In this document: piece after piece, positions 24,433 to 36,508 of the stretch
Numbering within the stretch: position 1 is the first letter of the stretch
Layout of the letters: the number at the start of each line of letters is the position of its first letter
Source: Bolinopsis microptera
Lineage: Eukaryota > Ctenophora > Tentaculata > Lobata > Bolinopsidae
NCBI RefSeq assembly: GCF_026151205.1
Contig: NC_087073.1
Location: 21,657,270 to 21,721,269 of the forward strand
Length of the DNA: 64,000 bases
Direction: 5' to 3'
The notes under the pieces: generated by a model
The model's database searches: none
Seen by the model: the letters and a program-made list of their open reading frames with translations, nothing else
Told to the model about the DNA's origin: nothing
Program-made: the position numbers and the translations under genes

Positions 24433-24891
24433 GCTTGACTTTTGCTCACCAGATCGAGCTAATGTCATGGAGTGTGGAGTGGGGCTCGATGCAAGTGGCA
24501 AGGCAACGCGCGCAACCGACAGTAAACTTTTTAACAACAAACAAGTTTATCAGCTATTGACCAAACATTAATGATTAAACAATTCAATATGTAAAATGTA
24601 TGTATTAAATTTTTTCTCGACCATAAATAAATAAAAATAAATTCTACAAATGAACATATATTTTATGGACCATATAATATTTTGAGTAAAAAGCGGCGCA
24701 CGCTACTAGACTTCGAAAAGTTTAGACGAGTACGGCCAGTATAATCTAATCATCTGTCAACACAAGAAAGCGATTTGACCATTGTTAATGGTTTGGCCCG
24801 GCGCGCGCTACTTCGAAGAAATTTAGACGAGTAACATCTGTCAAGTAAGTAAAGCAATGTAATTACTAGTACATAGTAACCGAGTCAATAT

Positions 24892-25750
24892 ATTTTAATG
24901 TTGTAGCGCTATGCAATACTGGGCCGCGCCGCGCATCTTCTCGCAACCACGTATGCAGATCAGCGAGATGCGAAGGATTGACATCGTGAATCAAATTTTA
25001 ATGTTGTACTTGTATTGCCTTGGCAGTCATATTCATGGTACTACACGCTAGTTTTAGGGGTTTCAAGTATTTAAAATAAAGAATACATTGAATGATATAA
25101 TGCAGTTATAATTTAATAACAAATAACCCACCAATACTTATAGGAGGTGCACGATAAAAATTAACTTGCTCGGGTTATTTCAAAATTTGTGTATTAACTT
25201 AACGGGTGATACTCGTAAAATATCTGTTCCATATATTCCAGGACCGTCGACGAGTTGCTCTAACCAGAGCCCTCAGCCCTCTCGCTTGCAGTATTCAACT
25301 TGTTAAACAAGGGTTGTAAACCTACAACAAATAAGTTTACTTTGTACCTACGACGTGCATGTGTATTAAAAGTTTGTGAAGCACATGCTCCACCCTATAC
25401 TAGGGCGCATGTGTGTCATTTTTGTAAAATGACTATTTCTTCATTATCTATATCTATTTGTATCTTTATCTATGTATTGATCTCTCTCACAGGAGGGTCA
25501 AAGTGCAATGAAACTGGTGCTAACTGCTGCAAATGGCGGGCGTGCGACAGCAAAGCAGTTTATGCGTGTTTTTACGGCGCGCGCAACTGCTGAAAACTAC
25601 TGCTTACTACAACAAATGTGAAATGGCGCGCACATGATAGCAGCAGTTTCTTTATTTGTAGTGTTGTAGGTTTATAACTTATTGTAGATTTTTAACCTAC
25701 CAGGAGGCGCGCCGAGTTGGACTCGTCGACGGTCATATAATGGAACATTA
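24892..25750. repeat. GC-rich dispersed repeat block with inverted CCGTCGACGA ends
   Basis: The segment about 24892-25005 (containing ACTGGGCCGCGCC and GATTGACATC) matches 49826-49925. An inverted pair is formed by TGTTCCATATATTCCAGGAC plus CGTCGACGAGT near 25225-25255 and its complement near 25718-25747. A further relative of the right end is at 49760-49790. The block looks like one or two small non-autonomous elements. A related copy of the CTCTGGTTA...TGCAAG part is at 25880-25915. Confidence 0.6.
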
Positions 25751-26285
25751 TAAAATGATATAAATGATGAAGAAATTAACACCGGCCGTTAATTTCTTTA
25801 TCATTTATGCACTTTGGCTTCAAGTAGCCATGTGTCTACGCGTATAACTGCGTGACGCGCTTCTTTCACGCGGTCGCGCGCTACTGCAAGTGAGAGAGCT
25901 CTGGTTAAAGCAACATTTTGAACCTCCTGTGCTCTACTACGCGATGAAACGTATCTGTTCCCATTCCTATGTGCAGCGTTACTACACGTTTTATAAATGT
26001 CTTGTGCATGCGAAGCGTGCACTCCGGACGGCCGCCGCGAGCGAGCGCGCGCTTCGCACGCGATCAAAAGCGCCTTTTTCTAGCTTCTTGTAGTCGTATA
26101 CGTACGTGCGAGAAGAAAGTAATCAGCAATAGTGAATAGCGAATACACAATAGACTAGAAAGCCCAGTAACGTGTACGCGCAAAAGGCTCCCGTTAGCGT
26201 GTCATGTATAATGTAGGGCAACGAACCGTTTACCTGGGGATCTTAATGGTAATAAAATTGAAGTTAGTTTTTCTTAATAATTATT

Positions 26286-27210
26286 TACCTGAGGACCCCA
26301 GGCTATTATGTTCATTAACATAGCCTGGTGAGACTGAACCCTCTAATACGCGCAAGTCTCTCTAAACGGGCGCGTTTTTGCGCGTGGAATGCTGAGCGCG
26401 CAAAATATATGTTTTGTAATGTAATAATCTCATATCTCAAGACCATTCATACGTTTTTGAAGAAGTACGTGACAGTGGCAACAAGAGAAATGTAAGTTCT
26501 AGGTGCAGTAGCGTGATACTTCATGAAGGTTCTCCTCATGTCCTTTGGTCAATTGCAATTCCGAACTTTGACGGATCAAAGGTTTCATGATTATATAACT
26601 ATTATTAATTAATGAATATGATCACATAACAACTCGCCTAGCATTCCACACAAAAACGCGACCGATGTAATTCCACCATATATTATATATGGTATATCAA
26701 TTGTGTTAAAAGCCAGAGGTCTACAGGTTGAGGTAAATATAATAAAGTGATTGACATTTCACAAAATGTTAACTTTAATAATCTAATAATTTGATTACAT
26801 ACATCAAAGAGAACAGTACATGATGGACTCATTCGTAAACAGTAAACTATTGACATGACAAATAGATTGACGGGAGTGCTATGGCCAGTACCAAATACAC
26901 AATTCACTTATAAATATAATGATTCCTAGCTTTAAATTTACCCGGGGACCCCGGGCTTTGTGTTCTTAAACACAGTTGTCATATTAATACTTTAATATGA
27001 GACTTGAGTTTTAGTAAATATATTCAATTGATACGTTTATGAGAATCTAAAACGGGGTCCCCAGGTAATAAGACTCAATCGAATAGATATTTAAAAGATT
27101 TCGAAACCCAGTATTATCATACCTCTTACTGGGCGGCGCTTAGTCTGTCATTCCGCCGAATCTCTATTCGGCGGAACATTATAGCCTGGGGTCCCCAGGT
27201 AACATACCTC
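26286..27210. mobile_element. Inverted-repeat (MITE-like) element, TTACCTGRGGACCCCAGG ends
   Basis: The left end TTACCTGAGGACCCCAGGCT and the right end near 27189-27210 are inverse complements over about 22 bases with one mismatch. The end itself holds a palindrome (CCTGGGGTCCCCAGG). A smaller nested pair is at 26937 and 27050-27068. Single ends or related pieces recur near 26231, 38449-38465, 46275-46295 and 49487-49521, often next to GGCCGCGCTCAGCCTGTCAT. Confidence 0.6.
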
Positions 27211-27599
27211 ATGCAGGTCATGCATTTTCGTATAATAAAGAATGAAATTTACCGCGGACCACCGTACTGAGTTTCTACTGAACAAGGTCTACACTAAACA
27301 GTAAACAATAAACATGCGATCAAGATGTTTAATCACTCAACACTCGACCAACACGTAGGATACTTTAACACGTACTTCAAGTGACTATTTAAAATCCAAC
27401 CCCAAACTAGAGTGTAGGACTAAAGCGTATGTTGAAAACCCGTACGAGAAACTAGACCAACATCCTTATTATATATTTGTCATAACCCCTGGTCATAAAA
27501 CCAAAACATATCAGAATAATTTTTCATCAATTAGGCTTATTTGACGTTCATAAAGCTCAATAACATTAACAACCGAACACAAGTTTTCAAGTTCCAACT

Positions 27600-28300
27600 T
27601 GAATTGCTTCAAGAGTTTGTTGGCCTATTCTTGCTGCAAGGAGAGTTCTTCGCTCTAAAGGTATGTCTTGAGGACTGTCGTGATGATGGCTAATACTCTG
27701 TCCACACTCTTGTACTTCTGAAGACTCTGTAAGTGTAACAAACGGGTGTCGGCGGAGGCTGCAGATTCAAGGAAAGGAGCGTTGAACCAAGCTCTTAAGT
27801 AAACGAAGACAACAACGTGAGCCATCTTCTGCACGTCTCTCTTCTTCGTCCAGTGAAGTGGTATCTAGTGAAGTAGAATCATTTTCATAATGTATATGGA
27901 CTTAGCCATCCATCTGACATGGTGGTCAGCTCCAGGTCTTTGTATCTGGAAGACGCATCCTTTCTTCATCTCTATGCTTTCTCCATGGATAAGTTTAGCT
28001 CTAGTAATTCCTTTTATTCTCCTGGGCTGGTTGTTGAGTTGACGGATTTGAGTAATGAAGGATAGAAGATCTTCCGTTCCTGTTGCAAGTAGGGATATCA
28101 GGAAGGACAATGTTCTGCAGATTGAGATCTTCCCAGGAGGTCTTCATGATCTTAAAAAGGGTTACTTCAAGTGATGTTGTGTCACCGAACAGTTGCTTAG
28201 AGGCAGATCCTCTTACAAGATCCGCCTCAAGGACGTGATGTCTGCAAGCCATCAAGAGGATCTGTCGATTGAGGAGCGGCTGAAAAGTAGGACATGCTCC
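27600..28300 (-). pseudogene. Remnant of a transposon-associated protein with CRHH motif
   Basis: On the minus strand two frames give, in order, QILLMACRHHVLEADLVRG, then SLEVTLFKIMKTSW, then (after a frame change near 28060-28110) GTEDLLSFITQIRQLN and HHVRWMAKSIYIMKMIL. I recall this order (CRHH...LFK..W...HHARWMAK.IY.LK) from uncharacterised proteins repeated many times in cnidarian and some arthropod genomes, probably mobile-element derived. The frames do not join, so this copy is broken. No family name can be given, and the match is from memory. Confidence 0.45.
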
Positions 28301-28805
28301 TTTGTGGACTCCAGTATTTTATGATGTCGTATCAAATTCATCGGCTATTATTTATCTGCTAGGCTTCGGTCGTCGAATCTTCTTCACTTTCTCTGCCTCT
28401 TGCTAGTTCCTGTAGAGTCACTTGTCTTACAGATTGCAAGTATGTTTACTTTCCTAAATCATCCGAGGTCTGCTAGAAGTTTTCTGTCGAAATTTATCTG
28501 TTTGAACATTGGAGGAAAAGTCTCCTTTGATCTTTGCTGCTTGCTCTGATCGGACTGAGGCTCTGTGACAACGTGCAGTGGACTTTAAGAGGGATTAACA
28601 GCTTCATATCCCCGTGTCTCCACCGAGCAGTGAGATGCAGTGTCTCCTCAAACCGTCACTGAGGGAAAGAAAATAAGATTCTACGTGTGAAAATGAGAGA
28701 AAATGTCCAACTTCTATCATGAAATACCGGCTGCCAGACTTTGGGGCCGGAGTGATATGATCCACCATATACGTCATCAAGTAATTAACATGCAAGCTTG
28801 AAGCT

Positions 28806-29030
28806 TGTGGCGTATAATTAGTGATGTGATCCATGGATTGAACCCCCCCCCCCCTTTAGCAAGAGCTCCCGTCCTTTATGTGATCTACGAGTCGAGAAGT
28901 CAGATCATGTTGACTTCTTAATGTACAGCTATGATTTATAGAATTGACATGTGAACTCTACCCCAGATCTAGCCCATTTCTATGTCAATTAAATTCAATC
29001 CATGGATCACATCACTAATTATACGTCACT
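28806..29030. repeat. Short inverted repeat, arms about 35 bases
   Basis: GCGTATAATTAGTGATGTGA (28810) continuing to TCCATGGATTGAA is inverted at 28992-29027 (TTCAATCCATGG...ATTATACG). The spacer holds a C-run (28841-28854) and about 140 bases of unique sequence. It may be a small foldback element. Confidence 0.8.
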
Positions 29031-30027
29031 AATTGGTGACGTGATCTGACCCCTCTTTGGGGGCCGGATCAGTTTCCGGTCCAAAGTCTCCCGTGGAAAT
29101 ACCAAGGAGACGACAGTAAATTATTAACAAAGCTGATTTATTTTTAATTAAAGATGACCATGCAAAAAGGCTTTTAATTTTAACAACCAGGATTTAAGCC
29201 AGGCAGGATAGCTTTTAATAGTGAATACCTGATTTCGAGAGATACAACTGCAGCCAAGACCGATATCAAGACGAAGGAACTCCGCAAATTTCTGGCCAAA
29301 AATATATCGTCTTTGTTTATTGCAGATCCCCTCCTGAAAAGAATAAGTGTTCGTTTAGAATCTTATAAAAAACCCATTCATTTGGGCTAATAGCATCGAT
29401 CGGAACTTTAATAACTGTAATGATATCCCAGTTATTTTTTACTGATCTTCTTTGTAGACTTATCAGAACTTGGGATAGGGCAAATGAGATTAATAATTCA
29501 TTGTTTGTGACAGAATAAGCCTATATAATATTTATACTCAGAACTTCTCTGACATACGCTGCGACAATCTGGCTCAATGGTGTGTCCAAAATAAAAAGCA
29601 TAATTGAACAATCCTAACAGCGGAGAAATGATAATCTTAACAGGAGATAAAAAAGTGGAGACATTAGTCAGTCTGAGAGCAGAATGAGGAAACCGTTACA
29701 AGTACCGTGCTATCAACTCAGGTCTGCCTTTTCTGATTTGATGACCATCCTACTACTCACTAAATCGGTATCTCAGCAACGCACCGAAGATACTACCTGC
29801 CATGATTATTGAGTCTAGAAAACTCTATTCACAGGTTAGTCAGGTAGTGGCTTACATTCTGATGACATCTCTTTTTGGAGGTTTTCCGACTCTCAGACCA
29901 CCTAGTTGAGTGTGTACCACAACCTGCACCATGCCCAAAAGTCCGGAAGCCCTGGACCTATGTGACAAGCCTGCCCCTGAACAAAAAACAAATCCTAAGC
30001 AGCGTACAGCAGCTAGAGAATATTCTC

Positions 30028-30108
30028 ATAGGGGGGGGGGGAACGTAGAATAAAGTAGAATAAAGTAGAATAAAGTAGAGTAGATTCTACGTTGCCCCCC
30101 CCCCCCCT
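30028..30108. repeat. Hairpin of G-run, AACGTAGAAT arms and C-run
   Basis: A run of about 12 G is followed by AACGTAGAATAAAGTAGAAT, three copies of AGAATAAAGT, and then ATTCTACGTTG with a run of about 14 C. It is a perfect-ended potential hairpin. Confidence 0.85.
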
Positions 30109-31610
30109 CTCATAACAGGAGGGTTACCATCGACTTCTGAGTTCTGGAATCTGGACCAGCTCTGGTCAGTGGGCATAAGTTGGGTCTTATACCAACGTCG
30201 TGTCTTATTTAGAGGGTTGTTGCTTTGCAGATGGCATACTGTGGCGAAGATATTATAGTATTATATCTCGGTCATATGAGAAACCAGAATTCTCATTTTT
30301 TTTCAGGACAAATGTAATGCGATTGAATTATTTCGATTGGGCACTCAGTGACTGAGCTATAGGACTTTTGCCCCCCTCCCCCCTGTATATTTATCCTTGC
30401 TTGGCGACACAAAATTACACCGAGACTGAAATATCAGACTGACTTATAAGTTGTTACCAGCAACTTTCGATTGAGGCGATATTAATTTGGGCCGGGTTCA
30501 AAGCTTTACTGTACATACATCTTCAAGGGGAAACAACTAGTCTTTCAGTTTTCGAATAGTTATTTAATTGCGTAACTGAAGGAAAGATCACTTTACCGTA
30601 TGCACTTGAAAATTCACGTAACTTATAACTTAGGAACATATCGAAGTTCCGGTGTCGTGTAGAGTGATTTATATCTATTGTGTCAGAATAAAGCTGGCAG
30701 ACGTGCCAGTACATTATACAAATTCTAAACACTATAATTACAGTTGAATAGGAATGTATGATGTTCAGAGCTGCGTATAAGTGTCATCTTAGAATATATG
30801 CTATAATTCTGGTTTATTACAGTAGCTGGCATTTGCCGAAAAGATTACAGATTTCAGTAACACACTAACATGTAAATATGCCTGTTTTAGAGAGATTTTC
30901 TCAAAACCCGTCTCAAATACCAAGGCAAAACTATTAGTAGCACCATTAGCTTTAAACCCATCTGGGGATAGCACTAATTTATATAATATTATAATATCGA
31001 GCAGGAAGGCTCAAGGCGGGAGGGGTTATGTTGTTTTTGCTCACAACATCAGTTATCAGTATGATACGATTCTACGCCTATCGAGAACTGAGATATGGAC
31101 AGTATGGCGGAGATTATTGAAAAACCGCCAACTTTAACGAACTAAGGTTTAACTTATAATAGCTTTGCTCGGACATCAAAGCCGCACTTAGTCAAGTATC
31201 ATTATGGAACCGGATTTAAAGCGAATAGAATCCCACATTTCGCCTTTTAAACAAACAAATAGCATTAATAAGAGCTATTGGTCGATGTTTGCTTCTTCTT
31301 AGTAAAATCCCTCACTTTCAAATAGTCCTTAAACCTGGTGAGCTAAACAAAACACTAGGGACATTATGATGTACGCCTAATCTTCAACTCAAAAGTCACA
31401 GTAAACTATTGGGACCAGAATACAGTAGTTTATTTATCTGACCGTAAGGCGTAACACCAAAAGCGGTTCATCCCAGTTTATTGACTAAACCAATTTGTCC
31501 GTTTCGCAGTATAGTATAGTACTTTTACTTTCACACTCTCTCACACTCTTTGTTCACTAAATAAGTAAGATTATACGTCACGTACAGTACGTGATCACGT
31601 TATGATTGTT

Positions 31611-32977
31611 AAGGGGGGGGGGGGCCAATGGATATTTTTTTGTGAAACTTGATTTCGAGATAGCAGTTGACCAACAAACTAGGACCAGTGACCGAACTTT
31701 TGAGGGGGTCCCGGACCCTAACCGCCAAACGGTGCCTGCGGGGCAGCCACGCCCATATTTGGTCCAAATTAGGCCCAATTTAGCCAAATACCCTGAACAT
31801 GCCCAAAACCCAAATTTTAGGTGCTCTACTTGTAGCTAGTGGTCTCCTGAACTCGTATATGAAATTTCATCAAGATTGGACGCAAAATGACTGAGTTATG
31901 AGCCAAAAACCATATGCCCATATTTGGGCATACGCACCAAATTTGGTAGATTTCGTCCCATAAATTGGTCAAATATCAATATTTTTCACTGAAACTTACT
32001 TTATATGAAAGGTAAGCCTAAACTACATATTCTCTGTAAGTTATAGCTTTATATCTGTTTAAATGTGGATACTAAGGCGAAAAGACCACAAAAAATGAAC
32101 TAAATTGCCCATATCTTGGTTCGCGATATTCGCGGAATTGATCTCATTAAAATTGTAACAACTCGATCAGTTTTCAAAATTTTTCCATGAAATTTTCGGA
32201 ATCGACTCGAAATCGCATTTCCACCTTAGTTTGAGAACAGATTTTGATTTAGGCCTCCAAAAAAATTTGGCGGCCAAATTCCAAAATTTTCCCGGAGAAA
32301 TTCAGAATTTGGCCGCCAAATTTTTTTTGAGGCCTTAATCAAAAATCTGTCCTCAAACTAAGGTGGAAATGCGATTTCGAGTCGATTCCGAAAATTTCAT
32401 GGACAAATTTTGAAAACTGATTGAGTTGTTACAATTTTAATGAGATCAATTCCGCGAATATCGCGAACCAAGATATGGGCAATTTAATTCATTTTTTGTG
32501 GTCTTTTCGCCTTAGTATCCACATTTAAACAGATATAAAGCTATAACTTACAGAGAATATGTAGTTTAGGCTTACCTTTCATATAAAGTAAGTTTCAGTG
32601 AAAAATATTGATATTTGACCAATTTATGGGACGAAATCTACCAAATTTGGTGCATATGCCCAAATATGGGCATATGGTTTTTGGCTCATAACTCAGTCAT
32701 TTTTTGTCCAATCTTGATGAAATTTCATATACGACTTCAAGAGACCACTAGCTACAAGTAGAGCACCTAAAATTTGGGTTTTGGGCATGTTCAGAGTATT
32801 TGGCTAAATTGGGCCTAATTTGGACCAAATATGGGCGTGGCTGCCCCGCGGGCACCGTTTGGCGGTTGGGGGTCCGGGACCCCCTCAAAAGTTCGGTCAC
32901 TGGTCCTAGTTTGTTGGTCAACTGCTATCTCGAAATCAAGTTTCACAAAAAAATATCCATTGGCCCCCCCCCTTAAA
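31611..32977. mobile_element. Long near-perfect palindrome (foldback element), about 1.37 kb
   Basis: The left arm (about 31611-32285) and right arm (about 32300-32977) are inverse complements with few mismatches and almost no spacer. The centre is AATTTGGCGGCCAAATTCC and its complement near 32265-32325. The ends are TTAAGGGGGGG on the left and CCCCCCCTTAA on the right, so the element may sit on a TTAA target. Both arms can be read as short frames on opposite strands, but none resembles a protein. Confidence 0.9.
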
Positions 32978-33299
32978 CCGAGACGATACGTCATAATCAT
33001 ATTAAAAGGAACTGCGGTGCGCGCGCTTAACGGTACCTCGATAAATGTTTGAGCGTGGGTCCTTTTTTATCTAAAGGTGAATATTGCTAGTTTTTAGAAA
33101 ATTAATCCAGAATTTGTCCCGTTAATCGGCACTACTTAACTAAATTCCGACAAAAAATTTTTACAAAACACAAAGGGCCCTTAAGTGACCCCCTGCTCGA
33201 ATTTCCTACTGAAAAAAATTCACGTGAAGCTTTTTAAAATTTTATTTAAAATGCCTAAACTTTGCCCCACTGTATTTTAACCCCCAACCTCGGGCAGTA

Positions 33300-33520
33300 G
33301 AGTACCGCCCCGTCCCCGGCAAATTCCGCGGTCAGTTGGAGAACCCCTTTTACCAGAATAAATTTTTTTTTTATAAAAACAGTACCCCCGAATCAAACAG
33401 GGTTTTCATCATCCCTGAATCATGAATCGGCGGGTTCACTCATCCCCCGAAAACAAGCAGGGTTTACATCATCCCCGGCAAAAGGGTTACATCATCGCCG
33501 CGAATTTCAATCGCGGGGGT
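33300..33520. repeat. Degenerate GGGTTTACATCATCCCCG-type repeats
   Basis: Four or five loose copies of CAGGGTTT(T/A)CATCATCCC(C/T)G occur within 200 bases, separated by variable AT-rich or GC-rich filler. Nothing coding. Confidence 0.5.
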
Positions 33521-33694
33521 CAAAGGGTTTTTAAAAGATTAAGCAACCTTACGAGATCAGTTCACATCATGCAATATTAAAAAATAACTATTATCAATGC
33601 ATCAACATTTCTATAAAAACCCCTTTTTGAAAACTACAACTAATGGTCTCAGAGAAAACGAAACGGATGAACTCAGCCCTACCTCTGCGAACAG

Positions 33695-33922
33695 CAGTTG
33701 TATGAAGGTCTTGAGAGCGAGCTTCTGTCCATGGAGGATGCTGTCTGTTCTGATATTCTTGTACTTCTTGCAGGGGGAGCAGCGCCATATCAGGCCATCA
33801 GGAGACTTCGAGGACGAGGAGGGAACCAGGACATAGAGGCATTACACCCAGAACAGGACATGGAGCTCTTTAGGAGGTTTTTCTGGAATAGGAAGTCGCG
33901 AGGGAGGCGGTGGGTCCATTAA
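33695..33922 (+). CDS. Candidate terminal exon of the secreted peptide precursor
   Basis: An acceptor (GCGAACAG, ending 33694) opens a phase 0 frame of 75 codons ending at TAA 33920-33922. It begins QLYEGLESELLSMEDAVCSD and then shows a cluster of dibasic sites: AIRR, ELFRR and RGRR, bracketing GGNQDIEALHPEQDMEL and FFWNRKS. Joined to the exon ending at 23152 it gives a 164-residue precursor. The phase matches and the dense basic cleavage sites continue the pattern of the first exons; the 10.5 kb intron would be full of mobile elements. The link is not proven: the exon could belong to another gene. FFW recalls the somatostatin core, but the flanking cysteines of that family are absent, so I do not claim homology. 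Confidence 0.4.
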   Translation, partial: QLYEGLESELLSMEDAVCSDILVLLAGGAAPYQAIRRLRGRGGNQDIEALHPEQDMELFRRFFWNRKSRGRRWVH

Positions 33923-34692
33923 TTTCGTCCATTAGACAGAAGAGTACCATGTCAGGAATTGAATAGTTGTTGTTGTTGATGATGGCAACTGATAATACTT
34001 CACCAAAAACGAACGACTTATATACCACATTTTAATCGTAATCATTTATTTCATTGAGCAATTCAATATTATTAGTAACTAATTATATCGAGAGACCACA
34101 TTTGAATCTATTTGAACTATTCACAAACACCTGTTTGCTTGATTCAGGGGATACTGTTATTATACAGTCTGCGGACAACTGTCCGCGGACAGTGGTCCGG
34201 GCTATCTCGATACTGCCCATTCTCGGAAGTTTCAAACATTTGTGGTTAGGTACTATAATGTTCAAAACGCCCCAGTTTGAAAACTTAATTACTTAGCTGC
34301 CCTATCGTATTCCTTGGTCTACATTATTGTACTAGATTGGATAAATATTACAATTAAAATGACCTTCGGGACGTTATAATATCTCGTAATACCCCTGGTT
34401 TCTCACCATGATAACGCCACCAACAAAATATCAATTTTTCTATTGTTCACCAACCTTCGTTTTGGAGAGTTTAGAACACGCTCCTTGCATCTTCTGAAGT
34501 TGTGGTGTTGTGCCCTGCGGAATGGGATTATGATAACAACACAAAATTAGGAATATTTTGGAGTGTATCGTAATCAGCACATTAATGTAACTTAAATTTT
34601 TTAGAATTGCAGTAATTGTATACATCTGTTGTTATTACACATTTATTTGATAAATATATTATATAGCCAGATTTCTCTGCTTTAACATTTAG

Positions 34693-36508
34693 AAAGAACT
34701 AGAGCATATGTGACACTTTCTGTAATGTTGCATCAGTTGATGAGAATCTCGCAAAATCCTGTTAATAGCAGGATTTCTTTAATTAATATCCCGGGAAAGC
34801 TAGACATAGTACCACTGGTGTCCTTACTTGAGAATGAAGCAGAAGAGTGTCCCAGGGTGATAATCTTCGAAAACTCGTTGGTTGACTGCGGATATAGATA
34901 TTTAGAAATCATGCAGGTAAAAATGATTATTTGCCAGCATATATACAATTAATATGATTGATTGTGCACATACTTAAATAATTCATTTTATGGCCACATG
35001 TTTAGCTTATATGGGATATAAAATATTGAAGACTGACATAACCATTTAACTTGTTCATACTAAACTTGTTAAACTGTTGTTTAAAAATTTCTTTTTGTGC
35101 CGGGTTATCAGCATTTAAACCATCTACCGACTTAACTAAAGTTAACTGTGTACGGAACTCATTATTTACCAATACCAGTGACATTTTCTTAATTTCAGGC
35201 ACTCAAAAAGGATCCGAGGAAAATTAGTCCTTGTTGAAGTATTTCACTCCCAGATACCAGACAGTAAACAGGAAGAAATAGCGGCTGATCTAATGAATAT
35301 CAATGGGCGTATCAAATTCGTCATGGCTACAAGTGCCTTATCTATGGGATTTGATGCAGCAGGTATGTACTATGTTTGGCACCAAGTATATCGAAGACTA
35401 TTTTAAACACCTTTAAACAGTCTATTTCAAACAAATGGATTCTCTGTGTTAAACACGGTTAATAGTAAATTTGATAAAAATGTATATTCTTTAGGGATCC
35501 AATACGTCATCCATTCGAAAATGGCTCGTACGGCAGAGGATTTCATCCTGATGATTGGTGGGGTATGTGAAACAATTAAGTTATTTGTAATAATTTTATA
35601 GAGCGCTCTGCACATATACCTCTATTAAAGGTTAACGAGCTTAATTGTCTTAAACGTTGCTTTTTAATCTCAGGTCGGGCTGGGAGAAGTGCAAATCTAA
35701 AGGCGATATGTATTGTATTTACGCACAACAAGACCAGGGATATGGACGGAGAGTGTCTTATGTACCGCGACCAGAATGGAACTTACCGTAGGATAATACT
35801 TTCTGGTACCTTTAAAGGTAAAACAGCTCCACGTAGTCCTACAATTGAAAAAGTAATTCAATATCCTTTATTAGTTGGCAAATACTTTAAGTTCTCCAAC
35901 GGCATTTGAAATCACAAATTTTAGCCATTTCAATGCGATGACATAAATGTCATCAGGGGGTACTCAAGCTGCATGACAACGTTTATAACGATACTTGCTG
36001 CGATGTTTGCAGACCTTCCCAAGACCCACTCATTCAAAGACCTCGGGAACGGAATAACAAGCAGAGGAGGTCGGATGTAGACATGCGTGAGTACTGAGTA
36101 CTTAGTACCGAATGTTTTAAATCACATGTAATATTTGTAACGTTCATGCCTAAACTGTGCTTTTTTGCTTTTATCGAAAAGTAATGATAACAACAACAAC
36201 AATTTAACTTTGTGCTCCTGCGAGTGGTGAAGAATCAGCAATATCAGTCATAATATTTCCAGAACCTTAGACGCACAGTGACGAAAGAAGATAGGGAGTT
36301 CTTTGCAAAAAGCGTTAGCATGCCAGCTGACGTCCTATAGTGACAACAGACCCTTTCTGGACTGTGAACTCACGGAAGGAGTCATTAAACTTCTCACAAA
36401 TGAATGCGGACATATTTTAATTTGGAAGATATTGAAGGAATCGTGCCAGGACTGAGTGACAGGGCGAAGAGGGACATACTAGTTATAACTAACGATATAT
36501 TTAAGTAA
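34693..36508 (+). pseudogene. Decayed RecQ-like DNA helicase (C-terminal helicase lobe and zinc region)
   Basis: Exon-like blocks are 34693-34916, 35199-35362, 35495-35557, 35674-35817, 35925-36086 and 36263-36508. They encode helicase lobe 2: RVIIFENSLVDCGYRY, FHSQIPDSKQEEIAADLMN, MATSALSMGFDAAGIQYVIH and the motif VI equivalent DFILMIGRAGRSANLK (the last across the 35557/35674 junction, using a GTGGGG donor). A RecQ-type zinc region is visible as HDNVYNDTCCDVC. No lobe 1 (Walker A, DEAH) is seen upstream. Frames break near 35230, at a stop near 35947, near 36305 (A-run) and near 36415 (T-run). RecQ-like copies of this kind are often multicopy and transposon-linked in invertebrates. Either a truncated pseudogene or a gene read through sequence errors; introns show it is not a processed copy. 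Confidence 0.7.

Noticed and set aside
25242-25319. Possible last exon of the peptide precursor (DRRRVALTRALS..., in phase)
   Set aside because: The start GACCGTCGACGAG is the inverted end of a dispersed repeat (also at 25718-25735 and 49780), so the apparent acceptor belongs to the repeat.
33735-33922. FFW segment as a somatostatin/allatostatin C homolog
   Set aside because: The paired cysteines needed for the ring are absent; only three residues agree.
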